From an uncultured Bacteroidales bacterium (GTDB taxonomy: Bacteria > Bacteroidota > Bacteroidia > Bacteroidales > Muribaculaceae), in the NCBI GenBank assembly GCA_947644715.1, contig CANSAP010000014.1, positions 1 to 51,089 on the forward strand: 51,089 nt of DNA, written 5' to 3'. This document shows, piece by piece, positions 35,260-44,230 of this stretch (its first letter is position 1; each line of letters starts with the position of its first letter). The notes under the pieces are model-generated. The model had not been told where the DNA came from, did not search any database, and was given only the letters and a program-made list of their open reading frames with translations. The position numbers and the translations under genes were made by a program.

Positions 35260-36255
35260 ATGAACGACTCAGTTAATATCCGAGAGCTTAATGAGCTGGT
35301 TGCAGCTAACGGCTCTTTCATCTCCCTCATTACTAAGGGTATGGATCAGCGCATTGTGGGACAAAAGCATCTTGTAGACTCTTTGCTTGTGGCTCTGCTT
35401 TGCAATGGCCATGTGCTGCTCGAGGGTGTGCCCGGTCTTGCAAAGACCCTCGCCATCAAGACTCTTGCAAGCTTGATTGATGCCCGCTACAGCCGCATCC
35501 AGTTTACTCCCGACCTGCTCCCGGCTGACGTTACCGGCACGATGATTTACTCCGTGCGTAACGAGAAGTTCGAGATAAAGAAGGGTCCGATTTTCGCTAA
35601 CTTCGTGCTTGCAGATGAAATCAACCGTGCTCCGGCAAAAGTGCAGAGTGCGCTGCTCGAAGCCATGCAGGAGCGTCAGGTGACCATTGGCGACGATACC
35701 TTTGCGCTGCCCAAGCCCTTCCTCGTAATGGCAACTCAGAACCCCATCGAACAGGAGGGTACTTACCCCCTGCCTGAGGCTCAGATGGACCGCTTCCTGC
35801 TGAAAGTCGTGATTGGCTATCCCACCAAGGAGGAGGAGAAACGCATCGTGCGTCAGAACATCATGGGCGAGCAAGAGCCGGTTCGGGCTATCCTGCGTCC
35901 CGAAGAGATTCTTGAGGCTCAGAAGATTGTACGCCAGATTTATATTGACGCTAAGATTGAAGACTATATCGTGGACATCGTTTTCGCAACGCGCGAACCC
36001 GAAAAGCATGGGCTCCAGAATTTGAAAGGAATTCTTGAGTTCGGCGCCTCCCCCCGTGCATCCATTTCATTGGCTTGCGCAGCACGCGCCTACGCTTTCC
36101 TGCGCGGACGCGGTTACGTTATTCCTGAGGATGTGCGTGCCGTTTGCCATGACGTGCTCCGTCACCGCATCGGTCTCAGCTATGAGGCTGAAGCCAACAA
36201 CATCTCTGCCGACGACGTTGTGACCGACATCCTCGACGCAGTCAAAGTCCCCTAA
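35260..36255 (+). CDS. MoxR family AAA+ ATPase
   Basis: 331 residues: Walker A GVPGLAKTLAIK, Walker B VLADEINRAP, sensor 1 MATQNPIEQEGTYPLPEAQ, and an arginine-finger region ending ALEAMQERQ and DRFLLKV. MoxR ATPases act as chaperones that assemble or activate von Willebrand A (VWA) proteins, here BatA and BatB. It is the first gene of the Bat operon. I start at the ATG at 35260; the ORF is open 13 codons upstream from a TTG, but those lack family resemblance. Confidence 0.94.
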   Translation: MNDSVNIRELNELVAANGSFISLITKGMDQRIVGQKHLVDSLLVALLCNGHVLLEGVPGLAKTLAIKTLASLIDARYSRIQFTPDLLPADVTGTMIYSVRNEKFEIKKGPIFANFVLADEINRAPAKVQSALLEAMQERQVTIGDDTFALPKPFLVMATQNPIEQEGTYPLPEAQMDRFLLKVVIGYPTKEEEKRIVRQNIMGEQEPVRAILRPEEILEAQKIVRQIYIDAKIEDYIVDIVFATREPEKHGLQNLKGILEFGASPRASISLACAARAYAFLRGRGYVIPEDVRAVCHDVLRHRIGLSYEAEANNISADDVVTDILDAVKVP

Positions 36256-36267
36256 CCCCACCGCCGA

Positions 36268-37137
36268 ATGGAACCCAACGAGCTTCTTAAGAAAATCCGC
36301 AAGATAGAAATCAAGTCGCGTGGCTTGTCGCAGAATATCTTTGCCGGAGAATATCACACGGCCTTCAAAGGACGCGGCGTGATTTTCTCCGAAGTCAGAG
36401 AGTATCAGTTCGGCGACGATATACGCGATATTGACTGGAACGTGACCGCACGCCAAGGTAAGCCTTTCGTGAAGGTCTACGAAGAGGAACGCGAGCTGAC
36501 CCTCATGCTCCTCATTGACGTTTCAGGTTCAGGCGATTTCGGAGCTGTGGGTGTGGAGAAGAAAGAAATGATGGCAGAAATAGCCGCCACCCTCGCCTTC
36601 TCCTCCATACAGAATAATGACAAGGTGGGAGTAATCTTTTTCACCGACAAGGTTGAAAAGTTTATTCCCCCGAAAAAGGGGCGCAAACATATTCTCCACA
36701 TAATTCGCGAGATAATAGATTTTCATCCCGACCACACGGGCACTGACATAGGCCGAGCTTTGGAGTATCTGACGCGTGTGCAAAAGAAGCGCTGCACCAC
36801 ATTCCTCATCAGCGACTTCATCGCTCCCGCTGACTATCAGGACCCCATGCTGATGGCATCCCGCAAGCATGACCTTGTTGCTATCCAGGTCTATGACAAG
36901 CGCGACACGGAATTGCCCGATGTAGGACTCGTTCGTGTGCGTGACAGCGAGACCGGCGATGTAGGCTGGATTGACACCTCTTCCGTTTCAGTGCGCAAGC
37001 AATATGCCCGTGCCTGGTATGAGCAAAGCCAGCAGCTCAATTCTCTGACGGCTCGCTGCGGAGTGGATTTGGCTGCTATCTCCACTGATGAGGACTATGT
37101 ACGTCACCTCCTCGGCCTTTTCCGCCGCCGAGGATAA
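36268..37137 (+). CDS. DUF58 domain protein of the Bat operon
   Basis: 289 residues, soluble. EVREYQFGDDIRDIDWNVTA is the DUF58 hallmark, and a VWA-like fold follows with DVSGSGDFG in the MIDAS position and TDIGRALEYL further on. DUF58 proteins are constant partners of MoxR ATPases. They may recruit the ATPase to the membrane VWA proteins. It lies 12 bases after moxR. Confidence 0.92.
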   Translation: MEPNELLKKIRKIEIKSRGLSQNIFAGEYHTAFKGRGVIFSEVREYQFGDDIRDIDWNVTARQGKPFVKVYEEERELTLMLLIDVSGSGDFGAVGVEKKEMMAEIAATLAFSSIQNNDKVGVIFFTDKVEKFIPPKKGRKHILHIIREIIDFHPDHTGTDIGRALEYLTRVQKKRCTTFLISDFIAPADYQDPMLMASRKHDLVAIQVYDKRDTELPDVGLVRVRDSETGDVGWIDTSSVSVRKQYARAWYEQSQQLNSLTARCGVDLAAISTDEDYVRHLLGLFRRRG

Positions 37138-37158
37138 CCTCTTTACAACCACGCTTTT

Positions 37159-38196
37159 ATGAAAAAGCTTCTTATATATATATTAGTCACCCTGTCGGCC
37201 ATGGCAGCCTTTTCAGCGCATGGAGAGCCGGTCTCTATCAAGGCACGCCTTGATTCTGCTCACCTGATTATGGGCAAGCAAGGAATGCTGCGCGTTGAAG
37301 TCGTAAAGAACCGTGGCACTTCCGGTTATTTCCCCATGTTTGCAGATGGGGATAACCGCCCTTACGTGGGACTTAACGGCGACACCATTGAACTCTCCCG
37401 CCGCTTTACCTCTGACACTGTGGAACTCGGGTCGGGGCGCACTCAAATTAACTATCAGATACCGTTGCAGGCATTTGATTCAGGGTTCTATTACTTGCCG
37501 CCGATTCAATATGTAGCCGGGGTTGACACGGTGGAGAGTAACCGGGTCGCACTGAAAGTCTTGCCCGTAGCAGCCAAAGCCGATGACGAAATCGAGGGCT
37601 ACACTTCAGTGGCTGATGCGCCCGAAGGCTCATGGAGCGACCGCATTCCCAACTTCCTATATTACTACTGGTGGTTGATACTGCTCATCATTCTTGTTGT
37701 AGCAGCCGTTGTGTGGGGAGTTATCCGCTATCATCGCCATGGTCGCATTCTTCCCGGCACGAAGCCTCAGTTGCCTCCGTATGAGGCTGCCAGACAGGCT
37801 CTCGACCGGCTTAAGAGCCGGCAGCTTTGGCAGCAGGGACAGGTGGAGCAGTACTTCGTGGAGCTTACCGACATTCTACGCACTTACATTTCGCGCCGTT
37901 TCGATGTCTCCGCTCCGGAGATGACCACACAGCAATTCCTTACCGAAGCAGCTGAGAATCCGGTGCTTGCACCATATGCCCCCGAACTGCATCGACTGCT
38001 CACGCTGGCAGACCTCGTGAAGTTTGCCCGCACGCAGTCACTGCCTGATGAGAACACCGAGGCCTTCCGCATCGTATCCGATTTTGTCGACACGACCCGC
38101 CCGGCAGAAAAAGCTGAGAAAGAAAGTGCGGCAGATGCTGCGGATAATGCTGCCAAGCAGCCGGCGCCTAAACAAGGAAAGGAGGCAAAGTCATGA
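37159..38196 (+). CDS. Bat-operon membrane protein (DUF4381-like)
   Basis: 345 residues: a signal peptide (MKKLLIYILVTLSAMAAFSAHG), a periplasmic beta-rich domain to about 165, one membrane helix (about 172-193) and a cytoplasmic helical domain containing PPYEAARQALDRLK and TDILRTYISRRF. The domain order and position between DUF58 and batA fit the DUF4381-type protein of Bacteroidetes Bat operons. The tail (about 313-345) is Ala/Lys/Glu-rich low complexity. It overlaps batA by ATGA. Its exact role is unknown; a scaffold for the complex is likely. Confidence 0.8.
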   Translation: MKKLLIYILVTLSAMAAFSAHGEPVSIKARLDSAHLIMGKQGMLRVEVVKNRGTSGYFPMFADGDNRPYVGLNGDTIELSRRFTSDTVELGSGRTQINYQIPLQAFDSGFYYLPPIQYVAGVDTVESNRVALKVLPVAAKADDEIEGYTSVADAPEGSWSDRIPNFLYYYWWLILLIILVVAAVVWGVIRYHRHGRILPGTKPQLPPYEAARQALDRLKSRQLWQQGQVEQYFVELTDILRTYISRRFDVSAPEMTTQQFLTEAAENPVLAPYAPELHRLLTLADLVKFARTQSLPDENTEAFRIVSDFVDTTRPAEKAEKESAADAADNAAKQPAPKQGKEAKS

Positions 38197-39170
38197 CACT
38201 GCTTCATCCCTGGCTGCTGCTATTATTGCTGATTGATTTGCCACTTATATATCTGTACGTGGCCGGTCGTCGCACGGCTAATCCCACGCTGACCATTTCT
38301 ACCATGCGCTCTTTCAAGACGCGCAGCGGAGGCTACAAAGGGGTGCTGATGCATCTTGCCTTTATCCTTAAACTGCTGGCAATAGACTGTGTTATCGTAG
38401 CACTGTGTCGCCCGCAGACCCATGACTCACTTTCAAATTCCGCAATCGAGGGCACAGACATAGTGCTCGCGCTCGATATCTCAGCCTCCATGGAGACACC
38501 TGACATGACTCCCACTCGCTTTGATGCGGCGCTGAAGATGGCCTCCGACTTTGTAGAAAAACGTGATCATGACAATATGGGTCTCGTGGCATTTGCCGGT
38601 GAGAGTCTCACCTTCATGCCTCTAACCACTGACCGCCCCTCTATGCTGAACGCAATAAGCCATCTGCAGCCCGGCTCTCTTGGCAACGGCACCGCTATCG
38701 GCGACGGCTTGGTGAGCGCAATTAATCGTGTGCTTGGTGGCAAGGCAGTCTCCAAGAGTGTCATATTGCTCACGGATGGCTCCAACAATGCCGGTGAGGT
38801 GGATCCGTTGACTGCTGCGCAGATTGCCAAACAGAAGAATGTGAGGGTTTACACGATTGCTGTCGGAAAGCCCGGCTCAGTGCCCGTCTCCAGTTTCTAT
38901 GGAAATGTCACTACTAATGTTCCTATAGAAATTGATGAAGAAACGCTGACTAAGATAGCTGATGCCACTGACGGTAAATTCTTCCGTGCGCGAGACACAC
39001 AGGCGCTCCAGCAAGTGTTTGATGAAATTGATAAACTGGAGCGTTCCAAGATTAATGTGGACAATTTCCGCCGCACCGATGAGCAGTACATGCCTTGGGT
39101 GACCGCCGCCGCTATCCTTTATTTGCTGCAATTGGTGTTGCGTCTGACTCTGTTGCGCCGAATACCTTAA
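38193..39170 (+). CDS. batA: BatA, VWA domain membrane protein
   Basis: 325 residues with two N-terminal membrane helices, a periplasmic VWA domain and a C-terminal helix (about 296-318). The MIDAS motif is DISASM (DxSxS), with TDGSNNAGE later. In Bacteroides fragilis the Bat genes affect aerotolerance. The proteins probably form a membrane complex with MoxR. It overlaps the upstream gene by ATGA and is 12 bases from batB, its paralogue. Confidence 0.93.
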   Translation: MTLLHPWLLLLLLIDLPLIYLYVAGRRTANPTLTISTMRSFKTRSGGYKGVLMHLAFILKLLAIDCVIVALCRPQTHDSLSNSAIEGTDIVLALDISASMETPDMTPTRFDAALKMASDFVEKRDHDNMGLVAFAGESLTFMPLTTDRPSMLNAISHLQPGSLGNGTAIGDGLVSAINRVLGGKAVSKSVILLTDGSNNAGEVDPLTAAQIAKQKNVRVYTIAVGKPGSVPVSSFYGNVTTNVPIEIDEETLTKIADATDGKFFRARDTQALQQVFDEIDKLERSKINVDNFRRTDEQYMPWVTAAAILYLLQLVLRLTLLRRIP

Positions 39171-39182
39171 TTTTACACTGCT

Positions 39183-40226
39183 ATGCTGACATTTGCATAT
39201 CCCATATATCTGTTTCTATTGCTGCTCCTTCCGCTGCTTTGGCTGCTGTATATGCTTTCGCGTCGCAGTCGCAAGGGCCGACTGAAGCGCTTTGGGCGTC
39301 CTGAAGTTCTTGCTCCGCTCATGCCTTTGGTGTCGCGTTATAAGCCCGCAATACGTATTGCAATTACCTTGACCGCTCTTGGAATGCTTATCATTGCAAT
39401 GGCACGCCCATGGGGTGGAATATCGGAGCAGTCCACGAATCGTGAAGGCATTGAGGTTGTAGCAGCTGTCGATGCATCCAACTCGATGCTCGCCTCTGCC
39501 ACTGATGACCAAAACGGACCGACCCGACTCTCCTCTGCCAAGGTGATGCTGGAGCGTATGTTGGATGCCATGAGCAACGACAGAATAGGGCTTGTGGCGT
39601 ATGCCGGCGAGGCTTACACCCTGATTCCCGTAAGCTCTGACTACACTTCGGCGAAGACATTCCTGTCGACCATCGACCCCACACAAATTTCTTCGCAGGG
39701 CACCAATATTGCTGCTGCCATCAACAATGCTTCCGCCTCCTTCTCTCGCGACTCTAAAATAGGCAAAGCGATTGTGCTGATTACCGATGCAGAGGATTTG
39801 GAGGATGAGCAGGCTGTGCTTGATGCGGTTAAGGCCGCCCGCAGTGCAGGAATACAGATTAATGTGATTGGTTTCGGTACTTCTGAGGGTGCTGTTATCA
39901 ATACGCAGGATGGTTTGTTCACCGGAGATGACGGAGAGGTAGTGACGACACGCCTCAACGAAGAACTCGCACGCGGCATAGCGAAGGCCGGCGGCGGTAT
40001 CTATGTCAACGGAGCTTCCCCCGATGCACTCTCCATGTTGCAGAAGCAGTTGAAGGAGATTAAGCGCACATCGCTCTCTACGAGCAATCTTGTGACTCAT
40101 GATGAGCTGTTTATTTATTTTGCGGCTCTCGCGTTGCTGCTTATGGTGGCAGATGCATTCATGGTGAACCGCAAGAATTCTGTGCTCTCAAAGTTCACAT
40201 TCTTTAAGAAGGAGGTTTCAAAATGA
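39183..40226 (+). CDS. batB: BatB, VWA domain membrane protein
   Basis: 347 residues with the same layout as BatA: N-terminal helices (about 5-22 and 57-77), a VWA domain with DASNSM as the MIDAS motif and ITDAEDLEDEQ, and a C-terminal helix near 300-322. It is a likely partner of BatA, formed by an old gene duplication. It overlaps batC by ATGA. Confidence 0.93.
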   Translation: MLTFAYPIYLFLLLLLPLLWLLYMLSRRSRKGRLKRFGRPEVLAPLMPLVSRYKPAIRIAITLTALGMLIIAMARPWGGISEQSTNREGIEVVAAVDASNSMLASATDDQNGPTRLSSAKVMLERMLDAMSNDRIGLVAYAGEAYTLIPVSSDYTSAKTFLSTIDPTQISSQGTNIAAAINNASASFSRDSKIGKAIVLITDAEDLEDEQAVLDAVKAARSAGIQINVIGFGTSEGAVINTQDGLFTGDDGEVVTTRLNEELARGIAKAGGGIYVNGASPDALSMLQKQLKEIKRTSLSTSNLVTHDELFIYFAALALLLMVADAFMVNRKNSVLSKFTFFKKEVSK

Positions 40227-41005
40227 GAAGAATATTAACCGTCATACTCATTGCCACTCTCGGGCTGCTGAATCTCAGTGCCGAGGTTTCCACCCGTAAG
40301 GAGCGGCAGGCAATTGGTGCGGGCAATGAAGCCTACAAAGCCAAGAATTATTCAGCCGCACTCACTCAATATAAAATTGCCTTGCGCGAGAATCCGGCCA
40401 GCTTGGTGGCCCTGTTTAATAAAGCGCTCTCGCAATTGCAGATAGCCACCGCAATGGATCCGGCCAAGGCAAAGGATAAGGAAGCCCTTATGCAGGAGGT
40501 GAAGCAGGGCTTCACTTCTGTGGCTCAGCACACATCTGACAATCCTTCGCTTGCTTCTCGTGCCAATTATAACCTTGGGAATATGAGTTTTGCCGAGCAA
40601 GACTATCAGGGAGCTATTGACTTTTATAAGCAGGCGCTCCGTCTGAATCCTGATGATGACCGTGCGCGCAAGAATCTGCGCATAGCCCAGCTGAAGCTGC
40701 CTAAGGATAAGAAGGATGACAAGAAGGACAATAAGGACAACAAGGACAACAAGGACAATAAAGACCAGAAAGACAAGAAGGATCAGCAGCAACAGCAGCA
40801 GAACAAGGATCAGAAGGATGACAAAAAGGAGCAGAATCCTCAGCAGCAGCAACAACAACAGCAGCCTCAGCAGCAACAGCAGGGGATGAGTCAGCAGGCT
40901 GCCGACCGCATCCTTAAGCACAGTTCTGATAAAGAGAAGGAGACGTTGCGCAAAGCCATGTATGGCAAGGAAAAACAGCAACAGTCCTCGCGCCGTCGCT
41001 GGTGA
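40223..41005 (+). CDS. batC: BatC, TPR protein with Lys/Asp- and Gln-rich linker
   Basis: 260 residues with a signal-peptide-like N-terminus (RRILTVILIATLGLLNLSAE), then TPR units (about 25-150, including YNLGNMSFAEQDYQGAIDFY), probably periplasmic. From about 158 to 225 the sequence is low complexity, first Lys/Asp/Asn repeats and then long glutamine runs. The last 30 residues are again normal (AADRILKHSSDKEKETLRKA). The conserved Bat position and TPR content identify it. The repeats encode a flexible, highly charged and polar linker prone to length change. Confidence 0.9.
   Translation: MRRILTVILIATLGLLNLSAEVSTRKERQAIGAGNEAYKAKNYSAALTQYKIALRENPASLVALFNKALSQLQIATAMDPAKAKDKEALMQEVKQGFTSVAQHTSDNPSLASRANYNLGNMSFAEQDYQGAIDFYKQALRLNPDDDRARKNLRIAQLKLPKDKKDDKKDNKDNKDNKDNKDQKDKKDQQQQQQNKDQKDDKKEQNPQQQQQQQQPQQQQQGMSQQAADRILKHSSDKEKETLRKAMYGKEKQQQSSRRRW
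40724..40759 (+). repeat. Four tandem 9-base repeats in batC
   Basis: AAGGACAAY occurs four times in direct succession (40724-40732, 40733-40741, 40742-40750, 40751-40759), encoding KDN units. CAG/CAA-rich polyglutamine tracts follow, mainly at about 40784-40802 and 40840-40884. Unit changes keep the frame, so length variation between strains would be tolerated. Confidence 0.85.
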
Positions 41006-41055
41006 CAGGCTGCCGACCAAGAACCTACCCTTTCTGTAATTCTTAATCTACTATA

Positions 41056-43662
41056 ATGATTCCAAGTCTCCGCCATATAGCGTTATTGTTGATATGCTCG
41101 GTTGCAATGCTTTGCAATGCTCAGAGTGTCAGCATATCAGTGCAGCCTTCCGGCCAGACCCCCGGAGTGGGTGATACGTTCTATCTGATTATCCAGACGC
41201 GAAATGTCTCTGCCGATCCCTCTCCGGTCAACTCAATGCCCGGGTGCAAGGTTCTGTTTCCGTTGCAGCAGCGTCAGGTTTCGCAAAGCAGTGTTACGAG
41301 CGGCGGTCGTACCACCACCTCAATCTCGGCCTCATATGCGGTTACACTGCGTGCCGAAACTCCCGGTTCATATACTTTTGGCCCAATAACGGTGGGCGGT
41401 GTGCGTTCCAATAAAGTCTCGTATAAAATCGGTGCCAAATCATCGGCAGCCTCAGGAGCTGCTCCCGATCCCAATTCTCAAGCTGCTCCGACTCTTCAGT
41501 CTGCAGATGGCGGCAAGCTCTTTTTGCGGGCTACCGTTTCGAATTCGTCACCCTACGAACAGCAGGGTGTAGAGTACATAGTGCGTCTCTACACTTCCTA
41601 CACTTCCATATTTGATTGGACTGCGGCTGCGTCACCGAAGTTTGGCAACTGCACATATGAGGCATCAGATGCCGTCTCTCGCTCTCTGTCACTGGCTGAC
41701 TATGGTGGCCGGGCTTATGAGTCGGCAATTATTGCCCGCTACATTATTTATCCCACGCAGCCCGGTGTCGCCAAGATTCTCGGCAATGCTTACACCGGCT
41801 CTGTCGCTCAGCGCTTTACGTATAACGACCCTTACTACGGCACCATGTCGCGCGTGCAGCCGCGTCAGATTGAAGCCCGTCCGAATGATATTGAGTTGAA
41901 CGTGCGTCCTCTCCCCCCTCACGAAGGTACATTGAGCGGCGTGGGAGACTTTAAGGTGTCAGCCGCTTTGGTCAGCAAGCAATTCAAAGCTCATCAGCCG
42001 GCTACGGTGCGATACACCATTTCCGGCACAGGTAATCTCGGGTTCCTGTCACTCCCCGACTTGAAAGAGATTTACCCCGCAGAATTGAAATTCCTCAAGA
42101 GTGATGATGCCACAAAGAAGCAGGTAGGCGCATCAAGTGTGTCAGGCACTGTCACGTTTGATTGCACAATAATCCCCCAGCGTGAGGGTGAATTTGAAAT
42201 TCCTCCCGTCAAATTTCTTTTCTTCAATCCCGAAAAGGGCGCTTATTACACCTTGCAGGCAGAAGGCTTCAAAATAACAGTAGGGGAGGGCACAGCTGCA
42301 TCAGGGAGCGAGGAGCTGGTTGTGTTCGATGATACATTCCTTCCTTTGGGTACACTCGCAAAGACCCATCAGCTTTACATTTCCCGCCCGTTGATATGGC
42401 TTTGGTTTATTCTGCCTGTTGTCCTGCTGGCTGTTCTGATGGTGATTTACAGAAAGCGGATGGCAATGCTTGCCGACACGGTAGGGTTGCGCAAGCGTGG
42501 AGCCGGCAAGCTGGCCCGCAAGCGACTGCGTGCAGCCGGCGACTGCCTGCGTCGTGCTGATGCATCCAAATTTTATGAGGAGATGCTGAAGGCGATGTGG
42601 GGCTATCTGGCTGATAAACTTTCAATGCCCACATCCGAGCTGTCAAGAGACAACGTGAGTGAGAGACTGACCTCTGTCGGTGTAACCGCAGAAACCGTCG
42701 GCTCTGTTATCGATTTGCTCGACACCTGTGAGTTTGCAAAGTATGGTTCGACTTCCGGTGTTGACATGAAGGAGACATATGAGGCCGGATGCAGAATAAT
42801 TGATGAGATTGAGCAGGAAATAGCAAAAGATAAATCTGAAAGTGCACCCATGCGTAACACATTGACTGTCTTGGCTCTGCTGCTTTTTAGCATGTCAGCG
42901 CATGCTGCGGACGCAGTGACTGAGGCAAAAAAATACTGCGATGCAAAAGATTATACTGCCGCCATTGCAGTTATGCAGGAGCAGCTGGCTCAGAAGGGGA
43001 GCTCCCCCGAATTGTATTTCGACCTGGCCGGCATTTATTATAAAGCCGGCAACTTTGGCGCTTCGGTGTTGAATTACAACCGAGCTCTCCAAATGCGTCC
43101 GGATTTCAAGGAGGCACGCAATAATCTTAAAGCGGTTAATGCTGATGTGCATAAGCTCAATGAGTCGTTGTGTGGCGATAAGAATCTGGATCCGGCTCCG
43201 GCCACTCTCGGAGCAATTGCTTCGGTGAGGAATCATATATCTGATGCCGGAAGCGATTTTTGGCTGGTCTGTGCAATTGTTGCTTTCCTTATAGGAATAT
43301 GCGCCTTTGTGGCTTATCTGCTTATGCGTAATGTCACAGTTCGCAAATTTGGCTTCTTCGGCGCCGGCGGCTGTATCTTGCTTTCAGCCATATGCGTGGT
43401 TTTTTCTTTCTTGGCAAGGGACGCGCAGCTGTCGGTTGACACATGTGTGCTGATGCAGCAGGAAGCAACTCTTAAAGTTTCGCCCACTGTTGAGTCAAAA
43501 ACTGCAGCGGCTCCGATAGCCGGAGGCACAACCCTCAGGATTCTCTCATCGACCAAGGACAAGGATGGAAAGGAATGGGTAAATCTATTCCTAAATAATG
43601 ATTATTCCGGCTGGTTACCCGTTTCCGAAGTTGAAATTATTACGGTCAGCGGTCTTGAATAA
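41056..43662 (+). CDS. BatD-BatE fusion protein
   Basis: One uninterrupted ORF of 868 residues containing two proteins that are normally separate. Residues 1-598 are BatD: a signal peptide (MIPSLRHIALLLICSVAMLCNAQ), beta-rich periplasmic domains, a membrane helix (about 446-465) and a cytoplasmic domain ending in KETYEAGCRIIDEIEQEIAK. Residue 599 starts BatE: MRNTLTVLALLLFSMSAHAA reads as a full signal peptide, followed by TPR units (about 620-700), two membrane helices (about 735-757 and 765-788) and an SH3-like domain to the end (GKEWVNLFLNNDYSGWLPV). No stop codon separates them; the internal ATG is at 42850. It is the last gene of the Bat operon. Confidence 0.88.
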   Translation: MIPSLRHIALLLICSVAMLCNAQSVSISVQPSGQTPGVGDTFYLIIQTRNVSADPSPVNSMPGCKVLFPLQQRQVSQSSVTSGGRTTTSISASYAVTLRAETPGSYTFGPITVGGVRSNKVSYKIGAKSSAASGAAPDPNSQAAPTLQSADGGKLFLRATVSNSSPYEQQGVEYIVRLYTSYTSIFDWTAAASPKFGNCTYEASDAVSRSLSLADYGGRAYESAIIARYIIYPTQPGVAKILGNAYTGSVAQRFTYNDPYYGTMSRVQPRQIEARPNDIELNVRPLPPHEGTLSGVGDFKVSAALVSKQFKAHQPATVRYTISGTGNLGFLSLPDLKEIYPAELKFLKSDDATKKQVGASSVSGTVTFDCTIIPQREGEFEIPPVKFLFFNPEKGAYYTLQAEGFKITVGEGTAASGSEELVVFDDTFLPLGTLAKTHQLYISRPLIWLWFILPVVLLAVLMVIYRKRMAMLADTVGLRKRGAGKLARKRLRAAGDCLRRADASKFYEEMLKAMWGYLADKLSMPTSELSRDNVSERLTSVGVTAETVGSVIDLLDTCEFAKYGSTSGVDMKETYEAGCRIIDEIEQEIAKDKSESAPMRNTLTVLALLLFSMSAHAADAVTEAKKYCDAKDYTAAIAVMQEQLAQKGSSPELYFDLAGIYYKAGNFGASVLNYNRALQMRPDFKEARNNLKAVNADVHKLNESLCGDKNLDPAPATLGAIASVRNHISDAGSDFWLVCAIVAFLIGICAFVAYLLMRNVTVRKFGFFGAGGCILLSAICVVFSFLARDAQLSVDTCVLMQQEATLKVSPTVESKTAAAPIAGGTTLRILSSTKDKDGKEWVNLFLNNDYSGWLPVSEVEIITVSGLE

Positions 43663-43747
43663 TGGGTTTTGAGTCGTGTATGTAGCTGAGACTTAGAGAG
43701 TTGGCTGAAAATATGTTGTAAAACTATAAAAATATTTATCCGAATGT

Positions 43748-43778
43748 TTTGTCATTAGGCAAAAAATGTCTAAATTAG
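43748..43778 (+). promoter_or_regulatory. Promoter of the small HTH gene
   Basis: TTTG (43748-43751), a 19-base spacer and TAAATTAG (43771-43778; one mismatch to TAnnTTTG). It leaves a leader of about 40 bases before the ATG at 43825. Confidence 0.6.
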
Positions 43779-43824
43779 CCATGTCAAATTTCGGTAATCC
43801 ATAACCTCATAAAATATAGATATC

Positions 43825-44085
43825 ATGAGCAAGACAATCACCTTCAACGAACTCCGCCGTCTCAAAGACGCATTGCCTGATGGAAGCACACATCGCATAG
43901 CTGACCAGCTCAACGTAACCGTTCAGACTGTCCGCAACTATTTTGGTGGCGTAAACTACCAGTTCGGCAAGAATGCCGCCATGCACATCGAGCCGGGTCC
44001 CGATGGTGGCCTCGTTGTGCTCGACGACACTACAATCTACGACATGGCTGTCGCAATTCTTGAAGAGCAGAACAAGAAAGACTAA
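43825..44085 (+). CDS. Small helix-turn-helix DNA-binding protein
   Basis: 86 residues. HRIADQLNVTVQTVRNYFGG (about 24-43) is a clear helix-turn-helix. The rest is short and polar, ending in a helix (YDMAVAILEEQNKK). Similar small proteins are widespread in Bacteroidetes and annotated only as DNA-binding or hypothetical. It forms its own transcription unit with a promoter and a strong terminator, and uses regular, frequent codons, suggesting good expression. A nucleoid-associated or global regulatory role is possible but unproven. Confidence 0.85.
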   Translation: MSKTITFNELRRLKDALPDGSTHRIADQLNVTVQTVRNYFGGVNYQFGKNAAMHIEPGPDGGLVVLDDTTIYDMAVAILEEQNKKD

Positions 44086-44106
44086 TCCCGCGTTATTAAG
44101 ATAAAG

Positions 44107-44144
44107 TGGCGGAGGATGCTTGAATCATACCTCCGTCATTTTTT
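44107..44144 (+). terminator. Rho-independent terminator after the HTH gene
   Basis: TGGCGGAGG (44107-44115) pairs with CCTCCGTCA (one G-T wobble), extended inside by ATG/CAT with one bulged A, and is followed by TTTTTT. A classic form. Confidence 0.9.
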
Positions 44145-44230
44145 GTTAATTGCCGGCCGCTCAGCGCTGCTCCCGGAATTTTTCTCAACAATGGGGTCAC
44201 CTTGACCCGCAACTTTAATTTGATTCACCT

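Noticed and set aside
40724..40887. CRISPR-like repeats
   Set aside because: Short in-frame coding repeats without spacers. There is no CRISPR array in the window.
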